Shown: positions 18,136-27,198, counted from the first letter of the stretch. The stretch is 41,241 bases of DNA from Brevundimonas sp. (GCA_030693575.1 JAUYAG010000001.1:1-41241); one strand, 5' to 3'. Notes: generated by a model not told the origin, from the letters alone. Program-made: numbers and translations.

Positions 18136-19265
18136 GCGAAACGCGCCTTCAGCCGCTCATAGGCGGGCCAGACCGGACGCCGGCGGGGCTTCAGCGCCTG
18201 GAACAGCAGCCTCAGGGCGATGACGGTCGCCACGATCGGCAGCAGATACTGGAAGATGTTCAGCCACCCGTTCCAGGCGCTGGCGGAGACCACGCCATAG
18301 CCGGCGATGCGGACCAGCAGAAACACGCCCGCCACCTTGGCGATTCGCAGCCCGTAGCCCGTCCGGCTGAACGGCCCGCCCAGGATCGCCGTCAGCGCCA
18401 TGGCCATGGCCATCAGGGCGTAGAGCGGCGCCGACAGCCGGGAATGGCCCTCGGCCATCAGTTCGCCCGCCGATCCGACCCGCTCCAGATCTGCCGGCGA
18501 CGGGTTGAACAGCTGCGTCAGATAGAGGTCCGACGGCTTGTAGCGGACCCGGTCAGTCACCGCAGTGTACTGGGCGAGAGGCACGTCGTTGCGGCCGAAG
18601 GAGAAATATTCCAGCACGCCGCGCGACGAATATCGCTGCCACGAGCCATTCAGCAGAGTGAGATAAGGCTGGCCGTCGATACGGGTGAACCGCGCCTCGG
18701 CCGCGTCCCAGGTGGTGATCTTGTCGCCGTCTTCCAGATAGACGAACAGGTTCTTCAGCAGGCCGTTCTGCTCGATCTGCTGGACATAGACCGTCAGCCC
18801 GTTGGGGCCCTGGACGAACTGTCCTTCCTCGACCAGCAGGGCGGCCAGATCGGTGCGGACGGCGAAGGCCTCGGCCCGCGACTGACGTTGCGCCCATGGC
18901 TGGCCCACCGTGGTGACCACCAGAGTCAGCAAGGCCGCGATCGCGGCGATCCTCACGGCCGGCCGGATCGCCGACCAGCGCGTGACGCCGGAGGCGAACA
19001 CCGCCGTCAGCTCCTGCTCGCGCTGCAGCCGGGTCAGGGCGATGAGGGCGCCGACGAACAGGCCGATCGGAATGATGACGGCCAGCAGCTGCGGCACGGC
19101 CAGCAGGGTCAGCTTGACCATGACCCAGACGCTCTGGCCGCGCTCGACGATGACTTCCAGCTGGTCGAGGCTCTGGCTCAGAATGCCGATTCCGGCCAGC
19201 GCGGCGCACGCGCCCACGACGGGGCGGGCGATCTGCCGGAAAAGATAGCCTTGGATCAGGGTCAT
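18132..19265 (-). CDS. lptF: LPS export permease LptF
   Basis: Start reassigned to MTLIQGYLFRQIARPVVG; LIALTRLQREQELTAVFASGVTRWSAIRPA and C-terminal TM region. Confidence 0.92.
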   Translation of the reverse strand: MTLIQGYLFRQIARPVVGACAALAGIGILSQSLDQLEVIVERGQSVWVMVKLTLLAVPQLLAVIIPIGLFVGALIALTRLQREQELTAVFASGVTRWSAIRPAVRIAAIAALLTLVVTTVGQPWAQRQSRAEAFAVRTDLAALLVEEGQFVQGPNGLTVYVQQIEQNGLLKNLFVYLEDGDKITTWDAAEARFTRIDGQPYLTLLNGSWQRYSSRGVLEYFSFGRNDVPLAQYTAVTDRVRYKPSDLYLTQLFNPSPADLERVGSAGELMAEGHSRLSAPLYALMAMAMALTAILGGPFSRTGYGLRIAKVAGVFLLVRIAGYGVVSASAWNGWLNIFQYLLPIVATVIALRLLFQALKPRRRPVWPAYERLKARFA

Positions 19266-19399
19266 ATGAGGTGGGAAATCACCCGTTGCGGGCGGCGGCG
19301 AGGGGGAGCATCTAATACACACCCGAACGCGCCGGTGAAACCGGCCGCGCTCATCCCATCGACACAGAGCCGGGGCGTACCACCCGGCGGGAGTAGTAA

Positions 19400-20875
19400 A
19401 TGAAGATCGAGTTCGTCGCGTCCGCGGGCGCTGCTGAGGTTCTGGCCGTTCTGGTCCACGAAGGCCGGGTCCTCTCCGGCATGGGCCCACAGCTCGACAC
19501 GGCAACCTCAGGTGCGCTGACGAAGGCGATGACGGCTGGCCGCTTCACCGGCGGCTCGAACAGCACGCTGGTGATCGCCGCGCCCGCCGGAGTCGAGGCG
19601 GGGACCATCCTGCTCAGCGGCGCGGGCGAATCCGGCAAGTTCGACGACCTCGCCCTCGAGGCCGCCGCCGGTGCCGCCTATCACGCGGTGAAGCTGTCGG
19701 GCGCGGCCGTCCTGACCCTCGACGCCGCCCACCTGACCGCCGACCAGGCGGCCCGCGCGGCCTTCGCCGCCCGTCTGGCCGCCTACCGGTTCCTCAAATA
19801 CCGGACCAAACTGAAGCCCGAGAAGACGCCGTCGATCGAGACAATTCGTGTCGTCGCCGCCGATCCGAAGGCCGCTGAGGCCGCCTGGGCGAACCATGCC
19901 GCCGTCGCCACGGCGGTCGAGTTCGCCCGCGACCTCGTCGCCGAACCGGCCAACGTCCTCTACCCGGAAGAGTATGCGAAGCGCGTGAAGGCCCTCGAGA
20001 AGCTGGGCCTCGAGGTCGAGGTCCTCGGCGAGAAAGAGCTCGAGAAGCTCGGCTTCCGCACCCTGCTGGCCGTGGGCCAGGGCAGTGTGCGCGACAGCCA
20101 GGTCGTCATCATGAAGTGGAACGGCGGCAACAAGGGCGACCAGCCCATCGCCTTCGTCGGCAAGGGCGTGACCTTCGACACCGGCGGCATCTCCATCAAG
20201 CCGGCGGACGGCATGGAAGAGATGAAATGGGACATGGGCGGCTCGGCCGCCGTCGTCGGCCTGATGCACGCGCTCGCCGGCCGCAAGGCGAAGGTCAATG
20301 CGATCGGCGTCATCGGCCTGGTCGAGAACATGCCGGACGGCAATGCCCAACGTCCGGGCGACGTGGTCATGTCGCTGTCGGGGCAGTCGGTCGAGATCCT
20401 GAACACCGACGCCGAGGGTCGCCTCGTTCTGGCCGACTGCCTCTGGTACACCCAGGAGCGGTTCAAGCCGAAATTCATGCTCGACCTCGCCACCCTGACC
20501 GGTGCCATGATCGTGGCTCTGGGGCTGGAATACGCCGGGGTGTTCTCCAACTCCGACGAACTGGCGAACAACTTCCTGGCCGCCGGTCCCAAGGTCGGCG
20601 AGAACGCCTGGCGGATGCCGATCCCGGCCTTCTACGAGCGCCACATCGACACCCCGATCGCGGACGTGAAGAACACCGGCAACGGCCGCGCCGGCGGTTC
20701 GATCACCGCCGCCCTGTTCCTGCAGCGCTTCACCAACGGCGTGCCCTGGGCCCACATCGACATCGCCCCGACCGCCTGGGTCAAGGACAGCCGCAACCCG
20801 ACCGTTCCGGACGGCGCCGTCGGCTGGGGCGTGCGCACGCTCGACCGGATGGTCCAGGATTCGTACGAGTCCTAG
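19400..20875 (+). CDS. pepA: Leucyl aminopeptidase (M17), cytosolic
   Basis: FVGKGVTFDTGGISIKPADGMEEMKWDMGGSAAVVG, NTDAEGRLVLADCLWY; no signal peptide. Confidence 0.96.
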   Translation: MKIEFVASAGAAEVLAVLVHEGRVLSGMGPQLDTATSGALTKAMTAGRFTGGSNSTLVIAAPAGVEAGTILLSGAGESGKFDDLALEAAAGAAYHAVKLSGAAVLTLDAAHLTADQAARAAFAARLAAYRFLKYRTKLKPEKTPSIETIRVVAADPKAAEAAWANHAAVATAVEFARDLVAEPANVLYPEEYAKRVKALEKLGLEVEVLGEKELEKLGFRTLLAVGQGSVRDSQVVIMKWNGGNKGDQPIAFVGKGVTFDTGGISIKPADGMEEMKWDMGGSAAVVGLMHALAGRKAKVNAIGVIGLVENMPDGNAQRPGDVVMSLSGQSVEILNTDAEGRLVLADCLWYTQERFKPKFMLDLATLTGAMIVALGLEYAGVFSNSDELANNFLAAGPKVGENAWRMPIPAFYERHIDTPIADVKNTGNGRAGGSITAALFLQRFTNGVPWAHIDIAPTAWVKDSRNPTVPDGAVGWGVRTLDRMVQDSYES

Positions 20876-20925
20876 GCCGGGATGATGACCACCACAGTCC
20901 CTTCCGGCCCGACAAGAGAACGGAT

Positions 20926-21384
20926 GTGAGTGTCGGTCCGGAAATCTGGTTCTACCACCTTGAGCGGTCGACCCTGGAACAGGTGCTGCCCGGCCTGATG
21001 GAGAAGACGCGTGATCGGGGTTGGCGGGCGCTCGTGCGCGCCGCCGACGCCCGTCTGCTCGATGATATCGACGAGCGTCTGTGGACCTATCGCGACGACA
21101 GCTTCCTCGCCCACGGCCGGGCGTCCGGGCCGGAAGCGGCGCGTCAGCCCATCCTGCTGACCGAATCGCTTGAGAACCCGAACGACGCTCAGGCGCTGTT
21201 CATCGTGGACGGTTCAGAACTGGGCGACACGAAAGGCTTCGAGCGATGCTTCATCATCTTCGACGGACGGGACGAGACGGCGCTGACCGGCGCGCGGGTC
21301 CGGTGGAAGTCGCTGAAGGACGCGGGCGCGGCTCTGGCCTACTGGAAACAGTCTCCGGAAGGACGCTGGGAAAAGGCGGCCTGA
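20926..21384 (+). CDS. holC: DNA polymerase III chi subunit
   Basis: WFYHLERSTLEQVLPGLMEKTRDRGWRALVRAADARLLDDIDERLWTYRDDSFLAHG...QPILLTE; GTG start; follows pepA, a common arrangement. Confidence 0.93.
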   Translation: MSVGPEIWFYHLERSTLEQVLPGLMEKTRDRGWRALVRAADARLLDDIDERLWTYRDDSFLAHGRASGPEAARQPILLTESLENPNDAQALFIVDGSELGDTKGFERCFIIFDGRDETALTGARVRWKSLKDAGAALAYWKQSPEGRWEKAA

Positions 21385-21695
21385 TCGCGGTGCTGGCTCT
21401 GGCGGCCTGCGCGGCACCCGCCTCGGAGGCGCTTGCGCCCCGCGCCATCGAGGAAGCCCAGATCAACCAGCCGACCGGCTCGCGCCCGTCGAACCCCACG
21501 GCCGACATGTGCCGCGCGGGTGAACTGCAATGGCTGGTCGGGAAACCCAGGACCGACATCCCCGTTCCCGTTGATGTGGTGAACCGGCGCGTCACCTGCA
21601 CGACATGCCCGGTCACCGAGGACTATTCGCCGACCCGCCTGAACATCTTCTTCAACGAGCAGACCGAAGTCGTCGAACAGGTCCGCTGCGGTTGA
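21303..21695 (+). CDS. Lipoprotein resembling I78 peptidase inhibitors, copy 1 (start uncertain)
   Basis: ...LIAVLALAACAAPAS lipobox; CRAGELQWLVGKPRTDIPVPVDVVNRRVTCTTCPVTEDYSPTRLNIFFNEQTEVVEQVRCG. The only conventional start close upstream is GTG 21303, inside holC. Confidence 0.75.
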   Translation: MEVAEGRGRGSGLLETVSGRTLGKGGLIAVLALAACAAPASEALAPRAIEEAQINQPTGSRPSNPTADMCRAGELQWLVGKPRTDIPVPVDVVNRRVTCTTCPVTEDYSPTRLNIFFNEQTEVVEQVRCG

Positions 21696-21717
21696 GCCCC
21701 TCACAGGATACGCGCCG

Positions 21718-22014
21718 ATGAAATTCCAGGCCCTCACCCTCGCCGCCACGGCCCTGCTGATCGCATCCTGCGCACCCGTGGACGCCGGCGACCCGGCACC
21801 GATGCCGCCCGAAGACGGTCCGACCCAGTGCAGGGCGGACCAGTATCAGCGCTACGTCGGCCGCAACCGCTCGGAACTGCCGGCGCGCCCGTCGGGCGAG
21901 GTGTGGCGCGTGACCTGCACCACCTGCCCGGTGACCATGGACTACAGCCCCGCTCGCCTGAACATCCTGTTCGAGGAGTCCACCGGTGTGATCCGTGAGG
22001 TCAAATGCGGATGA
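21718..22014 (+). CDS. Lipoprotein resembling I78 peptidase inhibitors, copy 2
   Basis: MKFQALTLAATALLIASCAPV lipobox; CRADQYQRYVGRNRSELPARPSGEVWRVTCTTCPVTMDYSPARLNILFEESTGVIREVKCG. Confidence 0.85.
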   Translation: MKFQALTLAATALLIASCAPVDAGDPAPMPPEDGPTQCRADQYQRYVGRNRSELPARPSGEVWRVTCTTCPVTMDYSPARLNILFEESTGVIREVKCG

Positions 22015-22283
22015 GAGCGCTGATCCCCGCCGCCGGCCTCGTGCTCACGGCCTGCGCGCCTGTGGAAGCGACGCCGGACACGACGCCAATCCCGCAGCGC
22101 TGCGATGCGGCGGCCGCCCGGTCGCTCATCGGTTCGCATGTCGGCGCGGTGTCCTTCCCGCAGGGCACCGACGTCCGGATCGTCTGCACCACCTGCCCGA
22201 CGACGAAGGACCTGCGGCCGGATCGGCTGAACGTCCGCTTCGTCGAGGCCACCGGGATCATCGAAAGCGTGGACTGCGGCTGA
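22011..22283 (+). CDS. Lipoprotein resembling I78 peptidase inhibitors, copy 3
   Basis: MRALIPAAGLVLTACAPVEA lipobox; CDAAAARSLIGSHVGAVSFPQGTDVRIVCTTCPTTKDLRPDRLNVRFVEATGIIESVDCG; ATGA overlap with copy 2 (alternative in-frame ATG at 22005). Confidence 0.83.
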   Translation: MRALIPAAGLVLTACAPVEATPDTTPIPQRCDAAAARSLIGSHVGAVSFPQGTDVRIVCTTCPTTKDLRPDRLNVRFVEATGIIESVDCG

Positions 22284-22352
22284 TCCCGCCCGCTCTTGGC
22301 GAACGCCGGCTTTCGCGACAAGGTGGCGGTGAGGGCAGGGGAGGCCCCGATC

Positions 22353-24050
22353 ATGCGCAAACTTCTGCTGGCCGGCGTCGCCCTGACCGTATCGCTGATT
22401 GGCCCCGCCGCCGTTGCTGACGCGACGGCCGAGCGCGCCATGCTCGACCGGATCGAACGCCCGCAGGTCTGCGGTCCTGCCGTCTCCGCCAACACCGGCA
22501 CGCCGGTCGCGGACATGGTCATGGTCGAGGGCTTCGGAACCGGCGGTTTCGCCGTCGACACGACCGTCCCCGAAGCCCAGGCATGGTTCAACCACGGGGT
22601 CCGGCTGCGCTGGGCTTTTGAACACAAGGAGTCGGTGCGCGCCTTCCGCAAGGCGCGGCTGCTCGACCCGACCTGTGGCATGTGCGCGTGGGGCGAGGCC
22701 TGGGCGCTCGGCCCGAACCTGAACGGGGGCGGCAACGACGACGACAGCCAGTCCGCCGCCCTGAAGGCCGCGCGCGATGCCCGTCGGCTGGCGCGCCGCG
22801 CGACGCCGATGCAGCGCCAGATGATCGACGCCCTGGTCCAGCGCTATTCGGGGCTGAACGGCTCGCGCGACCGGCGCTTCGCGCAGGCCATGGACCGGAT
22901 CGCCCGTCGCAACCCCTCGGACATTACGGTCGCGGCCATCACCGCCGACGCATGGATGCTCAAGGCCGATGAATGGTGGGACGACGACGGCAAGGCGAGG
23001 GATCCCGGCATCACCCGGGCCATGGGCATCCTCGAACAGGCGCTGGCAGCGGCGCCGAATGATCCGGGCGCCATCCACCTCTACATCCACCTGACCGAAT
23101 GGTCGGACGATCCGCACAAGGCCATCCCCTACGGCGAGCGTCTGGCCACGCTGGCGCCCGGCGCGAGCCATCTGGTGCATATGCCGTCGCACACCTTCTA
23201 CCGGGTCGGCCGCTATCGCGACGCCATGATGTCCAACGTCAACGCCGTGGCCCTGGACCGGCAGTACGACCGCCTTGCCCGGCCGCCCGGCGGCGTGCCC
23301 GGCATGCCCCTGCACGGCCACAACATCCATTTCGGCATGGGCGGTGCCTTGATGGCGGGCGGGGGCGAGGAAGGCCTGAAGCTCGCCGAATGGTTCCTCG
23401 CGACCTATCCGGACATCCCGGCCGACAACATGTGGCGGCAGATGGTCGCCAACAACGCTTACGCCAACTACGGCCGGTTTGGTTCTGCAGAGCAGGTCGC
23501 GGCCCTGCCGGAGCCGGCCGCCACCCACCCGATGCTCCGTGTCAGCTGGCGCTATGCGCGGGGCGAGGCGGCTGCGCGGGCGGGTGACGCCGCCGGGGTC
23601 CGGGCCGAGGCCGCCGCGATCGAAGCGCTGCGCGCCGACCCGTCGTTTGCTTCTGGACCGATGGCCGCCGAGCGGCGTGACTTCACCGAACTGTCCCAGC
23701 GCGTGCTTGAGGGTCGCGCCGCAATGATCGCGGGCGACGCGGACGCCGCCATCGCGGCCTTCTCCCGCGCGGCCGCGATCCAGGGCCAGGGCGAGGAGGG
23801 CGGCGATCCGCCGATCGTCTGGTATCCGACCCGCCGCAGCCTCGCGGCCGCCCTGCTGCTGAAAGGCGACGCCGCCGCTGCCCGGGCCAAGGTGCTGGAG
23901 CTGATCGAGGACTGGCCGAACGACCCCTACAGCTATTTCGTCCTCGCCGAGGCCGAAGCGGCGCTGGGCGATGCGACCGCCGCCGCCGAGGCGCGCCGCC
24001 GGTCGCGGATCGAATGGATTGGCGGGGCCATGGACCTGAAGCTGGCCTGA
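22353..24050 (+). CDS. Exported tetratricopeptide-repeat protein
   Basis: Signal peptide MRKLLLAGVALTVSLIGPAAVADA; FNHGVRLRWAFEHKESVRAFRKARLLDPTCGMCAWGEAWALGPNLN, later TPR-like helices. Confidence 0.85.
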   Translation: MRKLLLAGVALTVSLIGPAAVADATAERAMLDRIERPQVCGPAVSANTGTPVADMVMVEGFGTGGFAVDTTVPEAQAWFNHGVRLRWAFEHKESVRAFRKARLLDPTCGMCAWGEAWALGPNLNGGGNDDDSQSAALKAARDARRLARRATPMQRQMIDALVQRYSGLNGSRDRRFAQAMDRIARRNPSDITVAAITADAWMLKADEWWDDDGKARDPGITRAMGILEQALAAAPNDPGAIHLYIHLTEWSDDPHKAIPYGERLATLAPGASHLVHMPSHTFYRVGRYRDAMMSNVNAVALDRQYDRLARPPGGVPGMPLHGHNIHFGMGGALMAGGGEEGLKLAEWFLATYPDIPADNMWRQMVANNAYANYGRFGSAEQVAALPEPAATHPMLRVSWRYARGEAAARAGDAAGVRAEAAAIEALRADPSFASGPMAAERRDFTELSQRVLEGRAAMIAGDADAAIAAFSRAAAIQGQGEEGGDPPIVWYPTRRSLAAALLLKGDAAAARAKVLELIEDWPNDPYSYFVLAEAEAALGDATAAAEARRRSRIEWIGGAMDLKLA

Positions 24051-24056
24051 GCCGGA

Positions 24057-24929
24057 TCAGCCCGGCGCGGCGACCGCCATATTGTCGATCAGCCGGGTGC
24101 GACCTAGCCAGGCGGCCGCCAGAATCCGGCCCGGCGCATCGACCCGGCCGCCCTCGAAGACGCCCAGATCGTCTGCGCGACGGACGGCGACATAGTCGAC
24201 ATGGCTGAAGCCGGCCCGCAACAGGGCCTCCCGGGCGTCCCGCTCAACAGAATTCAGCGCCGCCCCGGAAGCGGCCGCCAGTCCGGCCTCCGCGAGCACG
24301 CCGTTCAGCTGGCGGGCGATCGCAAGCTCCGGCTCGGACAGGTACGCATTGCGTGACGACAGGGCCAGGCCGTGGCCGTCCCGCATGGTCGGCGATCCCA
24401 CGATGTCGGTGGGAATATCCAGATCCCGGACCAGCCGCCGCACGACCATCAATTGCTGCCAGTCCTTCTCGCCGAACACGGCCACATCCGCCTGGACCTG
24501 GTTCAGCAGTTTGGCGACCACAAGGGCCACCCCGCCGAACATCTGCGGCCGGAAATCGCCCTCCAACCCCTCGGCCGGTCCGCCGACGCGGATCGTGGTC
24601 GTCGCGCCCGCCGGGTACATCTCCTCGACCGGTGGCGCGAACAGCAGGTGGCAGCCGGCCTCCGCCAGCAGTTCGGCGTCCCTGGCTTCCTGCCGGGGAT
24701 AGGTCCCCAGGTCCTCATGAGCCGCGAACTGGGTCGGATTGACGAAGACGCTGGCGACAACCCGGTCCGCCCGCCGGCCGGCTTCCCGCACCAGCGTCAG
24801 ATGGCCTTCGTGCAGCGCGCCCATGGTCGGCACGAAGCCGACCGTGAACCCTTGTCGCCGCCAGCCGCTTACAGTCTGGCGCAGCGCCGCGATGCTGCGA
24901 ACCACGGGAAGGGCGTCGGTCTCGGGCAT
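24057..24929 (-). CDS. panC: Pantothenate synthetase
   Basis: VGFVPTMGALHEGHLTLVREA, VFVNPTQFAAHEDLGTYPRQEARDAELL, VFGEKDWQQLMVVRRLVRDL, LALSSRNAYLS; true start at MPETDALPVV, not the 821-aa ORF start. Confidence 0.97.
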   Translation of the reverse strand: MPETDALPVVRSIAALRQTVSGWRRQGFTVGFVPTMGALHEGHLTLVREAGRRADRVVASVFVNPTQFAAHEDLGTYPRQEARDAELLAEAGCHLLFAPPVEEMYPAGATTTIRVGGPAEGLEGDFRPQMFGGVALVVAKLLNQVQADVAVFGEKDWQQLMVVRRLVRDLDIPTDIVGSPTMRDGHGLALSSRNAYLSEPELAIARQLNGVLAEAGLAAASGAALNSVERDAREALLRAGFSHVDYVAVRRADDLGVFEGGRVDAPGRILAAAWLGRTRLIDNMAVAAPG

Positions 24930-25004
24930 GATGAACGGATTAACCTTCCGGCTTAAGCCTGATTGTGAACCGGGCGGCAAATCTTGCCGTGCCAGTGTCG
25001 GCTT

Positions 25005-25655
25005 ATGACGCCCAGCCTCATCATTCGTCCAGTCGTTGTCCTCGTATCGGCGGTCGCCCTGAACGCCTGCGGTATGGTCGACAGCGATCCGAACCGGTTC
25101 GAGAACCTGGCCAATTCGGTCGCGGCGATCGACGTGGGCGGCAAGCGCGCCGCCGCCGCGCCGCCGCGCACCGCCGCTGACGCCGGCCTGCGCCCGGCGC
25201 TGAGGGTCGAGGTCATGGACCCCCATGCGCTCTGGGACGCCCGCGACGGTCTTGAAGGCGCGGTCGAACGCGCTGCGCCTCAACTGGTCGCCGCCGCCGC
25301 GCCCGCTGTCGCCGACGCTGTGGTGCAACAGGTGTCGACGCGGATCGACGCCGCCTCGTCGCGGGCCGGCCTCCGGCCTGCCCTGGCGCCCTCGCGCCCC
25401 GCCGCCCCGCGGGCCAGCCGCGGTCTCGTCCAGCTCGGCGCCTATTCCAGCGAAGCCGCCGCCCGGTCGGCCTGGACCCGGCTCAAGTCCGGCGAGGCCG
25501 CCTGGGCGCTGAACGGCCTGTCGCCGGTCTATGAGGGCGTCGAGGTCGGCGGTCGCCGTCTGACCCGGCTGAAGGTCGCCGCGCCGGCCTCCGGTGCCGC
25601 CGCCGTCTGCGCCGCCGCCGGGATCGACGATCCCTGGTGCAATCGGGTCGCCTGA
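25005..25655 (+). CDS. SPOR-domain lipoprotein
   Basis: MTPSLIIRPVVVLVSAVALNACG lipobox; C-terminal GLVQLGAYSSEAAARSAWTRLKSGE...VEVGGRRLTRLKVAAPASGAAAVCAAAG typical of SPOR. Confidence 0.85.
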   Translation: MTPSLIIRPVVVLVSAVALNACGMVDSDPNRFENLANSVAAIDVGGKRAAAAPPRTAADAGLRPALRVEVMDPHALWDARDGLEGAVERAAPQLVAAAAPAVADAVVQQVSTRIDAASSRAGLRPALAPSRPAAPRASRGLVQLGAYSSEAAARSAWTRLKSGEAAWALNGLSPVYEGVEVGGRRLTRLKVAAPASGAAAVCAAAGIDDPWCNRVA

Positions 25656-25711
25656 CCCGCGCATCCACAGCCGCCGTCCATCGTGTCGTTGACGTCCGCC
25701 CCCGCGGACGC

Positions 25712-25744
25712 GATTCTGCGCAACTGCGGTCGCGCGTCTGAGTC
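25712..25744. promoter_or_regulatory. Two CcrM (GANTC) sites upstream of mipZ: GATTC 25712-25716, GAGTC 25740-25744
   Basis: Motifs seen directly; regulatory role inferred from Caulobacter mipZ. Confidence 0.45.
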
Positions 25745-25772
25745 GGCGGCCGCCAACGGGGCGTGAACATCC

Positions 25773-26612
25773 ATGGCTGACCCTTCGGTCATCGTCGTCG
25801 GCAACGAAAAGGGCGGGGCGGGCAAGTCCACCCTCGCCATCCATATCGTCTGCGGCCTGCTGCATGCCGGCCGGCGTGTGGCCATCATCGATCTGGACCT
25901 GCGCCAGCGCTCGATGGCCAAATTCTTCGCCAACCGCGCCGCCTGGATGGCCGGCAACAATCAGGTCCTGCCCATGCCGATCGAGCCCGACATGGGCGAC
26001 GGCAAGGCGCTGGCCAGGGCCGACGAGCAGGAACAGCTCGCACGCTTCCAGGCCGCGATGGCGCAGGCCCGCGCCGAGGCCGATGTCATCCTGATCGATA
26101 CCCCCGGCGGCGACACCCTGCTGTCGCGCACCGCCCACGGCCTCGCCGACCAGATCGTCACCCCGATGAACGACAGCTTCGTCGACTTCGACCTGCTGGG
26201 TCAGATCGATCCGGTCACCCTCGAACTGCTCAAGCCCTCGATCTATTCCGAGAGTGTCTGGGAAGCTCGCAAACACCGGGCGATCACCGACGGCCGCAAC
26301 GCCGCCATCGACTGGATCGTGGTGGTCAACCGCATGGCCGTCGCCGCCGCCCGCAACCGCCAGCGCCTTGAGGAGCGGATGGAGAAGCTGGCCCGCCGCG
26401 TCGGCTTCCGCATCGGCCCCGGCCTGCGCGACCGGGTCATCTATCGCGAGCTCTTCCCGTTCGGCCTGACCGTGGCCGATCTGTCGAATGAGGTTCGCCC
26501 GGTCGCCGTCTCCCTCGCCCATGTCGCGGCTCGGCAGGAGATGCGCAACCTGATGCTGGCGCTCGGCCTCGACGGCAGCGCGCTGGACGCCCCGCTGGAC
26601 GCGGCGGCGTGA
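25773..26612 (+). CDS. mipZ: Division-plane positioning ATPase MipZ
   Basis: VIVVGNEKGGAGKSTLAIHIV deviant Walker A; ILIDTPGGDTLLSRTAHG; MNDSFVDFDLLG; VGFRIGPGLRDRVIYRELFPFGLTVADLS closely resembles Caulobacter MipZ. Confidence 0.95.
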   Translation: MADPSVIVVGNEKGGAGKSTLAIHIVCGLLHAGRRVAIIDLDLRQRSMAKFFANRAAWMAGNNQVLPMPIEPDMGDGKALARADEQEQLARFQAAMAQARAEADVILIDTPGGDTLLSRTAHGLADQIVTPMNDSFVDFDLLGQIDPVTLELLKPSIYSESVWEARKHRAITDGRNAAIDWIVVVNRMAVAAARNRQRLEERMEKLARRVGFRIGPGLRDRVIYRELFPFGLTVADLSNEVRPVAVSLAHVAARQEMRNLMLALGLDGSALDAPLDAAA

Positions 26613-26616
26613 GGTC

Positions 26617-27036
26617 TTGAGCCTGGTCTGGCTGGCGCTGGCGGCGATCGCCGTCTGGGCGCTGGTGCGGCTGGGCCGTCAGACCGAGCAACGGGGCCGG
26701 GGCCACTGGCGCGTCACCGCCACCCTGTTCAGCGCGGTTCTGATCGCCGGCGGCGTCCTGCTCGCCGCCCGTGGTTCCTGGCTGCCCGCCGCCGCCCTTG
26801 TCGCGGCCGGGATCTGGCTGACCCTGTCCTCGCGCCAGCGCGCGACGGTGCCCCGGACCGAGGCGATGAGCCCCGCCGAGGCCCGCTCCCTGCTCGGCGT
26901 CTCCGCCGATGCGACGCCGCAGGAGATCAACACCGCCTGGAAACGGCTGATGGGCCGCGCCCACCCGGACCAGGGCGGCACGGAAGGGCTGGCGTCCCGC
27001 CTTAACGCGGCGCGGGACCGGTTGCTGAAGGGTTAG
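26617..27036 (+). CDS. Membrane-anchored J-domain protein
   Basis: Hydrophobic N-terminus; C-terminal MSPAEARSLLGVSADATPQEINTAWKRLMGRAHPDQGGTEGLASRLNAARDRLL with HPD motif; TTG start. Confidence 0.85.
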   Translation: MSLVWLALAAIAVWALVRLGRQTEQRGRGHWRVTATLFSAVLIAGGVLLAARGSWLPAAALVAAGIWLTLSSRQRATVPRTEAMSPAEARSLLGVSADATPQEINTAWKRLMGRAHPDQGGTEGLASRLNAARDRLLKG

Positions 27037-27043
27037 CCGCTTT

Positions 27044-27197
27044 CCTTCTCCCATTGGGAGAAGGTGGCGCGCAGCGCCGGATGTGGGTCGACTGGTTGAA
27101 GCGGCGAAGCCGCCCCCGGTCGCTCGACCCACACCCTTTCGCGCAAGGACGCCGGCTTCGCCGCCGTGCGCTCAAGCCCTCTCCCAACGGGAGAGGG
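27044..27197. repeat. REP/BIME-like two-armed hairpin element, divergent copy D
   Basis: CCTTCTCCCATTGGGAGAAGGTGGCGCGCAGCGCCGGATGTGGGTCGA ... TCGACCCACACCCTTTCGCGC...CCCTCTCCCAACGGGAGAGGG. Confidence 0.75.
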
Positions 27198-27198
27198 G

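Noticed and set aside
24940-24960. Possible CtrA site TTAACCTTCCGGCTTAA upstream of panC
   Set aside because: Spacer between TTAA half-sites is 9 nt rather than the consensus 7, so support is weak.
24057-26522. 821-aa minus-strand ORF covering panC through mipZ
   Set aside because: Only 24057-24929 is real (panC). The rest is an upstream open frame antisense to mipZ and the SPOR lipoprotein gene.
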